DNA from: Paenibacillus lutrae
GTDB lineage: Bacteria; Bacillota; Bacilli; Paenibacillales; NBRC-103111
Reading direction: 5' to 3'
Assembly (NCBI RefSeq): GCF_009757775.1
Contig: NZ_RHLK01000004.1
Location: 62,001-126,000, forward strand
DNA length: 64,000 bases
The notes below the pieces were generated by a model, which was not told where the DNA came from, searched no databases, and saw only the letters and a list, made by a program, of their open reading frames with translations. Shown one piece after another: positions 54,137 to 61,355 of the stretch. Every line of letters starts with the position of its first letter. Positions within the stretch are counted from its first letter, which is position 1. The translations under genes were made by a program, and so were the position numbers.

Positions 54137-54409
54137 TCACTGTTTAACATCTTCATATTGATGATTTTTCGATTCACAGCTTTGCAGGAATTCGATAAAC
54201 GAACCGATAGATTCCAGATGGATATAATCAAATTCATCGTAGTCGATGGTTATATTCAAGCGCTCTTCAATCTTCAGCATAAATTGGATCATTTGTAACG
54301 AATCCAGTCCGACATCATTATTGAGATCCGTAGCCGGAGTCAGATTGTGCCGCAATTCCAAGTCTTCTCCCTTGATTTCACATAAAATATCTGCGATTTT
54401 CTCGAACAT
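54137..54409 (-). CDS. Stand-alone acyl carrier protein
   Basis: 90 residues, acidic, four-helix carrier protein. The phosphopantetheine site is the Ser in NNDVGLDSLQMIQF. It is diverged from fatty acid AcpP (which usually reads DSLDTVE), so it is probably dedicated to the pathway. AcpS at 2.7 kb could activate it. AAGGAG precedes the ATG at 54409; a GTG nine bases upstream is less likely. First gene of the operon. Confidence 0.9.
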   Translation of the reverse strand: MFEKIADILCEIKGEDLELRHNLTPATDLNNDVGLDSLQMIQFMLKIEERLNITIDYDEFDYIHLESIGSFIEFLQSCESKNHQYEDVKQ

Positions 54410-54534
54410 AAGTATCACTCCTTCAGAAGTTTAGAAATCCGTTCCTATTCGCAAGAAACTGATTAATCAAGCCAATCAGACCGGCGACCATTTGCTGTAA
54501 ACAAACACACCCTTTCCCAATTATGGTTACCAAT

Positions 54535-54563
54535 ATTATCCTACTAGTGACAAGGACTGTCAA
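54535..54563 (-). promoter_or_regulatory. Promoter of the biosynthetic operon
   Basis: Minus-strand TTGACA (54558-54563), a 17-base spacer, and GATAAT (54535-54540), a near-consensus vegetative promoter. An inverted repeat TGACA-n5-TGTCA at 54548-54562 overlaps the -35 and spacer and might be an operator. About 125 bases of leader precede the first gene. Confidence 0.7.
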
Positions 54564-54733
54564 TCTATATACATACATTAACAGGGTCGTTTACATTTTC
54601 TTGACACCAAGCATCAAGCTTCTCGTTGTATCCAAATAATTAGAGTTCGCTCCCCCACGGGCTCCCGCCATCTGGTTGCGATACACCGCTTAAGGGCAGG
54701 CGATAGGCTCCATAAAGCAGCCGCTTGGAGAAA

Positions 54734-54765
54734 AGAAAAACGGACCCCATGGGGTCCGTTTTTCT
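54734..54765. terminator. Perfect bidirectional terminator
   Basis: A 32-base perfect palindrome (AGAAAAACGGACCCC and its complement, with AT at the centre) ends the MFS gene transcript and separates it from the biosynthetic operon. Confidence 0.9.
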
Positions 54766-54808
54766 CTATCTATGAGGGCTGAGGGCCGTGTCCCCGCTAC
54801 CGGGCAGT

Positions 54809-56056
54809 TCAGTCTAACGCTGACTGCTTTCCCGGATCTTCCATAGCCGCAACTGCAGCCGCATTCGCATTCGCATGAGAACGCAGCCTGCTGGCCGGAA
54901 ACAGCGAGAGCGCAATGAAGATACCTGCCAGCGTATACACGAAGATCAGCGAAGTCGCCTGCATGAGCAGTCCCGAGACGGAGGAACCGACCAGTACCAT
55001 GGCGATCAGCACAGGTGCGATGAGGCCGTTTACACGGCCGATGTAAGCTTCCTCCACCTCCCTGACCATGAACATGCTGAGCGTAATCTGAACGACGGCC
55101 ATCAGAACGGCCGTTACGAAGCGCAGCGATGCGGTCAGCAGAATCGAGGTGGAGATGGCCTCGATGACGATAGCGGCCGACTCGAACAGCAGGCCGATCA
55201 TCAGCATGCGGCGGACATTCAGCTTCGGTGCGATGGAAGCCGCCAGCGCCCCTCCGAGGAGCATACCGACACCGTACAGGGCGGTGAACCACTGCAGATG
55301 CTCCTTGCCGAGGCCGAGCCGCTCCGTCAGCAGGAACACCTCCAGCGGCTGAATCAGCCCCGTGCCGAGCCCCACCAGCGCGAAGCAGCCCATTACGGGC
55401 ATCAGACTGCCGTGTCTGCGGACGTAGGAGTAGCCTTCGCGGAACTCGCGGGCGAGCGTAGCGCCTTCTTCCCGCTCTCTGCTGCTCTCCATTCGCGGCA
55501 GCAGAGACAGCAGGAGCGCAGAGAGAAGGAACAGGGCGATCAGGGTGTACAAGGAGAACTCGATGCCGACCTTCACATAAATCAGCGTCCCGATTGCCGG
55601 TCCGATAATGATAAAGAGCGACTGCAGCGTCTGCGTGATCCCGATCGCGGTTCCGATTAACTCATCCGGAACATTGCGCTTAAACGCCTTGGCCGAGGCC
55701 GGCTGCGAGAACTGGCTCACCACGCTGGAGACGAAAGTAACGGCGAATACCGCCGGCCACCAGCCGGTCGCGAGCACGGCCATGATCGCCACTACAGACA
55801 GAGCCGACAGTATATCGCCGGTGATCATCGCTTTCTTCGGATTCCATCGGTCGGCCAGCGCCCCTCCAAGGAAGGAGAACAAGAAGATAGGCGCGTACTC
55901 AATGACGGTCAGCAGCGAAACAGCTACGGGATCGTTGCCGGTCATATCCATGACGAAGAACAGCATCGCCATATTCCGGATCCAGATCCCCATCTGCTGC
56001 AGCAGATCCGAGCCGAGAATCAGCACAAAGACCCGGTTGTTTAATAGTGCTTTCAT
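54809..56056 (-). CDS. MFS efflux transporter (EntS/macrolide-efflux type)
   Basis: 415 residues with twelve hydrophobic segments; start MKALLNNRVFVLILGSDLLQQMGIWI, and the GGALADRWNPKK loop between helices two and three, is typical of the MFS-3 drug and siderophore efflux group. Its DNA is notably GC-rich. It lies downstream of tetR in the same direction, with two TetR-type palindromes between them, so it is the likely target. Confidence 0.88.
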   Translation of the reverse strand: MKALLNNRVFVLILGSDLLQQMGIWIRNMAMLFFVMDMTGNDPVAVSLLTVIEYAPIFLFSFLGGALADRWNPKKAMITGDILSALSVVAIMAVLATGWWPAVFAVTFVSSVVSQFSQPASAKAFKRNVPDELIGTAIGITQTLQSLFIIIGPAIGTLIYVKVGIEFSLYTLIALFLLSALLLSLLPRMESSREREEGATLAREFREGYSYVRRHGSLMPVMGCFALVGLGTGLIQPLEVFLLTERLGLGKEHLQWFTALYGVGMLLGGALAASIAPKLNVRRMLMIGLLFESAAIVIEAISTSILLTASLRFVTAVLMAVVQITLSMFMVREVEEAYIGRVNGLIAPVLIAMVLVGSSVSGLLMQATSLIFVYTLAGIFIALSLFPASRLRSHANANAAAVAAMEDPGKQSALD

Positions 56057-56126
56057 TAGTTAATCCCCGCATTCTTCATTTAATTTGTTGGAGCTTCTCT
56101 TCGTCAGACTACTCTTCTTCTTTTAG

Positions 56127-56140
56127 ACTGGACGTCCAGT
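56127..56140. promoter_or_regulatory. TetR operator, copy 1
   Basis: ACTGGACGTCCAGT, a perfect 14-bp palindrome followed by CAGT, between the tetR and efflux genes. Confidence 0.7.
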
Positions 56141-56173
56141 CAGTTGAATTCGCAATAAAACCACTCCAATCTA

Positions 56174-56187
56174 ACCGAACGGTCAGT
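56174..56187. promoter_or_regulatory. TetR operator, copy 2
   Basis: ACCGAACGGTCAGT followed by CAGTTGAA, the same flank as copy 1, 47 bases away. One base pair breaks the symmetry. Confidence 0.65.
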
Positions 56188-56217
56188 CAGTTGAAATTCC
56201 AAAAAAATGCGGGGCGC

Positions 56218-56805
56218 TCACTTTGCCACCCCTTGAAGAAACACTTCTACCGAATAACGGTACAATCTGAACAACTCATCCATTTCTTTCTGATAGTAAA
56301 CAACACCTAGACCTGACATCATCGCACGAAAAACATCCGCCATATCGTCGGCGTTTCCCTCCCGGATCTCGCCTTCTCTTATGCCTTCCCTAAGCAGCTC
56401 TCGGAAAACTTTGTAGGGATGCTGCGACATCTCCAGAATTTTCTCGAAAACATCCTCTTTAGCCAGCTGTGTTCCTGAAAATTCTTCAGCGGCCTTGGTA
56501 ATCGGATTGCTGAAATCCTGCGCCAGATGCTCCGCTATCCCGTACAGCTTCTCGGTCACGGTCGGATAGGAATCCTTCTTCGCATCCCAGTCGTCCTTCC
56601 ACTTCTCATAATCCCGCTCAAGAATGTACAGGAACAAATTCTCTTTGTTCTTGAAGTGATAATAGATGTTCCCTTTACTGGTTTCCGAAGCCGTCGTAAT
56701 CTCTTCCATGGAGGTCGCAATATAGCCTTTCTGGATAAATAGCTCCTTCGCCTTTTCTGCGATCCGCTGCTTCGTCAATTCTCCTTCACGTTTGCGTGAG
56801 TTCAT
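56218..56805 (-). CDS. TetR family repressor
   Basis: 195 residues. The N-terminal helix-turn-helix reads IAEKAKELFIQKGYIATSMEEITTASETSKGNIYYHFKNKENLF, the standard TetR pattern. The C-terminal ligand domain resembles QacR/YerO-type regulators. It would repress itself and the efflux gene through the three palindromes and respond to the exported compound. No strong Shine-Dalgarno beyond AGAGGT is seen before the ATG. Confidence 0.93.
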   Translation of the reverse strand: MNSRKREGELTKQRIAEKAKELFIQKGYIATSMEEITTASETSKGNIYYHFKNKENLFLYILERDYEKWKDDWDAKKDSYPTVTEKLYGIAEHLAQDFSNPITKAAEEFSGTQLAKEDVFEKILEMSQHPYKVFRELLREGIREGEIREGNADDMADVFRAMMSGLGVVYYQKEMDELFRLYRYSVEVFLQGVAK

Positions 56806-56824
56806 GATGGATACCTCTTTCTAT

Positions 56825-56874
56825 ACTGAACGTTCAGTCAGTAATATTATATGTGATAAATCAGCTTAAGGCAA
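56825..56874 (-). promoter_or_regulatory. tetR promoter with TetR operator copy 3
   Basis: Minus-strand TTGCCT (56869-56874), 17 bases, TATAAT (56846-56851). The perfect palindrome ACTGAACGTTCAGT (56825-56838) lies right at the expected transcription start, so binding there gives autorepression. Confidence 0.75.
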
Positions 56875-57067
56875 CGGCAACCTTTTGCCCTTTTTATACC
56901 CTGCCATACCAGGTTCTTATCCGCCTTCCTTATTGCCCATCTTGCCGGACTGACTAAGCGGTCCTCCCATTTTCCACAAATTAGTTAATTATCAAAACCC
57001 TGCAGACGTTTCATCCGGCCCCCCTCCGGTTAATTAAGGATACAACGGAATAGAGAGGAGAATGAAC

Positions 57068-57184
57068 ATGCAATCATCCCTGCTCCGCAAAGTTGCTACA
57101 GGCATTCTGCTGGCGGCTGTCCCTAAAATCGTCGATATGGTGTTTGACAAAATGAGCAGCAAGAAACAAAGCCGCGTACAATAA
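57068..57184 (+). CDS. Small amphipathic protein (38 aa)
   Basis: 38 residues: a hydrophobic helix RKVATGILLAAVPKIVDMVF between charged ends, and a Lys/Ser/Gln-rich tail. The ATG at 57068 is seven bases after GAGAGGAG. A good terminator follows at 57298. No family recognised; a membrane-surface or toxin-like peptide is possible, as is a spore peptide. Confidence 0.5.
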   Translation: MQSSLLRKVATGILLAAVPKIVDMVFDKMSSKKQSRVQ

Positions 57185-57297
57185 CGTACCCGGCCTTGCC
57201 CCCCTTTCTTCCGGCTATAAACATCCAAGGCAATCCCCAGATCCCTAATACCGCCGGGCCTACATGCGCGCACTTACAGGCCGGGCGTTCCTATAAA

Positions 57298-57332
57298 GAA
57301 AGCAGGTGAGCTTAGCTCTGCCTGCTTTTTTA
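57298..57332 (+). terminator. Terminator after the 38-aa gene
   Basis: AAAGCAGG...CCTGCTTT hairpin with a T run. Confidence 0.8.
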
Positions 57333-57389
57333 GATACTGCAGAATGGCTTCAGAATATGATCCGTTCATTTGGGAATCGAGGTGATTGG

Positions 57390-57623
57390 ATGATCGGCTT
57401 GGCGTACTCCGCTGCAAGCGTCTTAGCGCTCGTAGCTATCAAGTTCTGGCACTTCAGTCCTGCCCTCACCATCGCTACCGCTTGTTTCTTCATCTTGGCC
57501 GCCTTCGTTTGCGCTTACATGGATTTCAGGAGAAACAAGGGCTTTAACTCCTATATGAAGAACGTCAGTGCAGCCTACCTCATCTTTGCCCTTCTTTTCA
57601 TGTACGCCTCTACCAACCAGTAA
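57390..57623 (+). CDS. Small membrane protein, unknown
   Basis: 77 residues with three hydrophobic segments (ASVLALVAIKFW, LTIATACFFILAAFVCAYM, AYLIFALLFMYA) and a basic loop (DFRRNKG). Start at 57390 after GAGGTGATTGG. The longer frame would begin inside the upstream terminator and is rejected. Confidence 0.55.
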   Translation: MIGLAYSAASVLALVAIKFWHFSPALTIATACFFILAAFVCAYMDFRRNKGFNSYMKNVSAAYLIFALLFMYASTNQ

Positions 57624-57645
57624 AGCAATAAGATGATTGCCGGAA

Positions 57646-57696
57646 TTTTAAAAAGGGTCAACAGCTGAGAAAAAAGCCGTTGACCCCTTTTTAAAA
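57646..57696. terminator. Bidirectional terminator
   Basis: AAAAAGGGTCAAC(A/G)GC arms with a long loop and A/T runs on both sides, between the small membrane gene and the sugar transporter. Confidence 0.85.
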
Positions 57697-57718
57697 TCCA
57701 TTAAATCCTTTGAATCCT

Positions 57719-58612
57719 TTAACCCTTAACCGCTCCGGCAACCATGCCCTTCATAATCTGCTCCTGGAAAGCGAGGTACACGATAATCGTCGGAATAACC
57801 GAGATCGCCATCGCAGCCATCGTCAGCCTGTAGTCCGTCCCGAAGCCGGTAGCGAACTGGGACAAGCTGAGCGGAAGCGTTTTGAGAGAAGGCTTGTTGA
57901 TAAACACGAGCGCGAACGCGAAATCGTTCCAGTACCGAAGGAATGCGAGGATTCCTACGGTAGAGATAGCCGGAATAGACAAAGGCAGCAGCATTTTCGT
58001 GAAGATGCCCCAATAGCCTGTTCCGTCGATCAGTGCCGCTTCCTCGATTTCTTTGGGTACCGAGGTCATATAGGCGGCGATAACAAAGATCGCCAGCGGC
58101 AGTTCAAATGCCGTATAAGGCAGAATAAGGGCCCAATACGTATCCAGCATCCCTGCTTTATTCATCATAATAAACAGCGGCACGAGCGTACTGTGTACGG
58201 GAATAAGCATTCCCAGCAGGAAATAACCCATCAGCGGTCCGCGCATGCGGAAATTAAACCGCGACAGAATGAAAGCCGTTAATGCCCCGATCACTAAAGT
58301 TAATACAAGAGCGCCGAGGGTGACAATAGTGGAGTTAACGACAGCCGTTTCGATTTCGGCCACTTTCCAGGCCTGTACGAAGTTATCCCACTGCCATTTA
58401 ACCGGAAGACCGAATGGACGGTCGAAAAACTCTTCATTCGTTTTGAATGCACTGATAAACAGCCAAATCAGCGGATACAAGGTGACCAGCGCATAAAGAG
58501 CCAGCCCGATATTCAAACCCGATGTTTTCAGGATACTGCTGAAGCCTTTATGCTCAAGGCCGGCTTTCCCTTTCTTCGAAGGGGACGTTGCGGTTCCATT
58601 TGTTTGCGGCAT
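57719..58612 (-). CDS. CUT1 sugar ABC transporter permease (MalG type)
   Basis: 297 residues, six hydrophobic segments. The cytoplasmic EAA loop is EEAALIDGTGYWGIFTKMLLPLSIPAI, the contact with the ATPase. The N-terminal FDRPFGLPVKWQWDNF motif fits the MalG-like partner of CUT1 importers. AAAGGAGGAGG precedes the ATG. Last of the three transporter genes; the ATPase is not in the window, so a shared MsmX-type ATPase is likely. Confidence 0.93.
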   Translation of the reverse strand: MPQTNGTATSPSKKGKAGLEHKGFSSILKTSGLNIGLALYALVTLYPLIWLFISAFKTNEEFFDRPFGLPVKWQWDNFVQAWKVAEIETAVVNSTIVTLGALVLTLVIGALTAFILSRFNFRMRGPLMGYFLLGMLIPVHSTLVPLFIMMNKAGMLDTYWALILPYTAFELPLAIFVIAAYMTSVPKEIEEAALIDGTGYWGIFTKMLLPLSIPAISTVGILAFLRYWNDFAFALVFINKPSLKTLPLSLSQFATGFGTDYRLTMAAMAISVIPTIIVYLAFQEQIMKGMVAGAVKG

Positions 58613-58631
58613 CTAAGCCCTCCTCCTTTCG

Positions 58632-59507
58632 TTATCCATCGTTGCGTTTCATCAGCCTCTGGCTGACTGTAATAAGCACCAGACTGATAATAATGATCAG
58701 CGTGGAGATCGCACTGCCATAGCCGAAACGATAAACGGAGAACGTGTTGTTATACATATAGGAGGCCAGCAGTTCCGTCGAATGCGCCGGACCGCCCCCG
58801 GTCATGACATAAATAAGGTCAAACGCTTTCAAGCTGCCTGAAATACAAAGGACAATCGTTACTTTAACCGTATCCCAGATCATCGGCAGGGTAATCGAGA
58901 ATAATTTGCGGCTGCCCGTTGCACCGTCAATTTTAGCGGCGTCGTCAACATCCGAAGGGATATTCTGAAGAGCGGCAATGTACATGATAAGGTAAGGACC
59001 GATATAGTTCCAGATAATCGGAACGGTCAGTGCGTACATGGAAGTTGATTTCTCCGAAAGCCAAGCTTTCGTCCAGCTCTCCAGGCCGACAGCCTCAAGC
59101 AGGAAGTTCAAAATCCCGATTTGCGGATGATAGATGTAGCTCCAGATAATACCTACGACAACGGACGAAAGAACCATAGGCATAAATACAGCGGAGCGTA
59201 TGAATCTTTGGAAACCTGTGCTTTTTCTGAGTACCAGGGCGAGCAGCAAAGCGAGCGGCACTTGCCCTAATACGGAAGCGGCTACCACGATCATATTGTT
59301 TTTCAAGGCGAGCCAGAAGATAGGATCTTTCAGTGCCTCGATATAGTTATCGAATCCATTGAACTTGGCTTCTCCAATCCCTTTCCAGTCAAAAAAACCG
59401 TAGTACGCGGACCAGAAAATCGGGATGATGACGAATACGCTGTAAATGAGCAGCGCTGGCAGGAGACCAAGCACGATAAAACGGTTTGTTCTGGATGACG
59501 TAATCAT
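58632..59507 (-). CDS. CUT1 sugar ABC transporter permease (MalF type)
   Basis: 291 residues, six hydrophobic segments, with the EAA-type loop DDAAKIDGATGSRKLFSITLPMIW. Together with the next gene it forms the channel. The start at 59507 is set by AGGAGGGG upstream; 15 residues of in-frame sequence ahead are discounted. Confidence 0.93.
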   Translation of the reverse strand: MITSSRTNRFIVLGLLPALLIYSVFVIIPIFWSAYYGFFDWKGIGEAKFNGFDNYIEALKDPIFWLALKNNMIVVAASVLGQVPLALLLALVLRKSTGFQRFIRSAVFMPMVLSSVVVGIIWSYIYHPQIGILNFLLEAVGLESWTKAWLSEKSTSMYALTVPIIWNYIGPYLIMYIAALQNIPSDVDDAAKIDGATGSRKLFSITLPMIWDTVKVTIVLCISGSLKAFDLIYVMTGGGPAHSTELLASYMYNNTFSVYRFGYGSAISTLIIIISLVLITVSQRLMKRNDG

Positions 59508-59708
59508 GGTGTCTCTCCCCTCCTGATAAGATAACCACCGCATACGAGTCATTAGCCAATGACCGCGTCAGCGGCGGGTAGTAGCAGGTCTACATACCTA
59601 GAAATCGGAAGGCGGTAAGACCCGGACCGATTTCCACGTATGCATATCCGAAAATAGTTTCTCTCTCTTTAGGTCCGATTTATATAGAGGACTCTCTGTC
59701 TGTGAGAT

Positions 59709-59733
59709 AAAAACGGGGCGACCAGCGCCCCGC
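59709..59733 (-). terminator. Hairpin between binding protein and permease genes
   Basis: Minus-strand GGGGCG...CGCCCC stem followed by GTTTTTATC. It would let the binding protein be made in excess over the permeases, a common arrangement. Confidence 0.7.
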
Positions 59734-59756
59734 TTCTCTCCAGGTTTCAAACCGTC

Positions 59757-61076
59757 TTACTTACCCAGCGATTTAGCCTGAGCATCTTGCAGTTTTTTCG
59801 CGATATCTTCCGGCTTGCCGCCCATCAGCAGCTCTTGAATACCGTTGTTAATCACTTCGGAAGCAGCGGAGGACAATTGGGAATCGTATACCGGCGTACG
59901 TTTCACTTGGCCTACAAGATCGTTTACTTTAGCGAAGAGGCTGGATACTTTGCTCTTATCCAGTTCTACCTTGTAAGAAATCAGCTGGTTAGACTCCAGT
60001 GTGCGTTTCTGTGCTTCCGGTCCAGCCATTGCATGGATCAGTTTATGTGCAGCTTCTTTCTTCGCGCCTTCCGTACGCTTGTTCATACCGAGACCTACGC
60101 CGACTACGCCGGATAGGGAATTCGGATCGCCTTTACCGTTCGGAACCGAAGGAAGAACCGTTACTTCAATATTGTTCAGCTGCTCTGGCTGTGTACCTGT
60201 TGTCAGGTTAGTCAGTGCCCAGCCGCCGTCAATCATCATAGCCGCTTTGCCTTGTGCGAACATTTGCTCCATTTGTGTGTTGTCGATGGAGTTGAAGCCT
60301 TCTTGGAATGCGCCGGCTTTGCCGAGGTCCTGCAGACCTTTCAGCGCCGCTACGAATTCAGGATCGGTGAACTTCGCGCCGTCTTGAGCGACAGCTTTCT
60401 TAAACCACTCGGTGCCTGTGTAACGGTCTGCCAGTGAGCTGAGGATACTGGATTGCGCCAGCCAAGCTGCTTTGTTGCCCAATGCGATTGGCGTAATTTT
60501 CTTGGATTTGAAAGTCTCGACCGCAGTCATCATTTCATCCCAAGTTTTCGGTACGGTCACACCGTTATCGTCAAACATTTTCTTGTTGTAATATAAGATG
60601 GAGGTTGGAGACAGCGACATAGGAATGCTGTAAGTCTTGCCGTCAATCGTGAAATCGTCAAAAGAGTTCGGCAGGAAGCCGTTCTTCCACTCTGCATCCT
60701 TATCAAGCAGTTCATTAACCGGCTGAAGCAGGTTACCGCTTACAAATTCCTTGGTCATAGCGCCCGGCCACATAACGAACAGATCCGGCATTTCATTTGC
60801 CGCTGCAACCGTTTTCAAACGAGTTTTATAACCATCGGGCGGAATGGCCTGCACTTCCAGTTCAACGTTTGGATTTGCTTTTTTGTATTCGTCTACAATG
60901 GCGCGCATTGTTTTGGCACGTGCATCTTCGCCTGTAAAGTTATGCCACAGGGACAGTTTTACTTTTTCGCCTTCTTTAGGAGCTGTGCCACCGGCTTCCG
61001 GTTCAGATTTGCTGCATGCGGATAATAGTGAGAGTGACAGAATAAGAGCAATACCTGTCTTGACTGATTTTTTCAT
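59757..61076 (-). CDS. Sugar-binding lipoprotein of the CUT1 ABC importer
   Basis: 439 residues. Signal peptide with lipobox LLSAC, then a Ser/Glu linker and a two-lobe binding fold: VKLSLWHNFTGEDARAKTMRAIVDEYKKANPNVELEV, a conserved start in the family, and AMMIDGGWALTNL in the hinge region. It collects an oligosaccharide outside the cell; the sugar is not readable. AGGAGGGG precedes the ATG. The regulator pair upstream is of the kind that controls such importers. Confidence 0.93.
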   Translation of the reverse strand: MKKSVKTGIALILSLSLLSACSKSEPEAGGTAPKEGEKVKLSLWHNFTGEDARAKTMRAIVDEYKKANPNVELEVQAIPPDGYKTRLKTVAAANEMPDLFVMWPGAMTKEFVSGNLLQPVNELLDKDAEWKNGFLPNSFDDFTIDGKTYSIPMSLSPTSILYYNKKMFDDNGVTVPKTWDEMMTAVETFKSKKITPIALGNKAAWLAQSSILSSLADRYTGTEWFKKAVAQDGAKFTDPEFVAALKGLQDLGKAGAFQEGFNSIDNTQMEQMFAQGKAAMMIDGGWALTNLTTGTQPEQLNNIEVTVLPSVPNGKGDPNSLSGVVGVGLGMNKRTEGAKKEAAHKLIHAMAGPEAQKRTLESNQLISYKVELDKSKVSSLFAKVNDLVGQVKRTPVYDSQLSSAASEVINNGIQELLMGGKPEDIAKKLQDAQAKSLGK

Positions 61077-61300
61077 AAGTTAAAACCCCTCCTTATCTCT
61101 ATTCTTTTTCAGTATAAAAGTACGCCCTGCTTTGCAAAAGGGGATAGATTTCGGGTGAAGGGTAGAATAATCCCGGTCGTTTTCCAAAACGACCCTATTC
61201 AAGCACAATTAATTGGAAGCGCAACCACTGGACTGACTCTATCCCCTTTTATACGCAGCAATGATTCTCGCGCACGCAGATCCAGGAGTCTCTCCTCCAT

Positions 61301-61354
61301 TAAAAAAACAGCCAGTCCGGTAAAGAGAATTCCCTTCCGGTCTGGCTGTTTATT
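61301..61354 (-). terminator. Terminator after the YesN-like regulator gene
   Basis: Minus-strand AAACAGCCAGACCGG / CCGGACTGGCTGTTT hairpin followed by T run. It separates the regulator unit from the transporter genes. Confidence 0.88.
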
Positions 61355-61355
61355 T

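Noticed and set aside
50381-54409. RiPP precursor peptide for the radical SAM/SPASM enzyme
   Set aside because: No short frame with a Shine-Dalgarno and a Cys/Gly-rich or leader-like product was seen near it; gene overlaps leave no room except the 106-base gap, which is a hairpin.
54875-55660. 261-codon plus-strand frame inside the MFS efflux gene
   Set aside because: Antisense, Arg/Gln/His-rich product typical of a shadow frame, no start signal.
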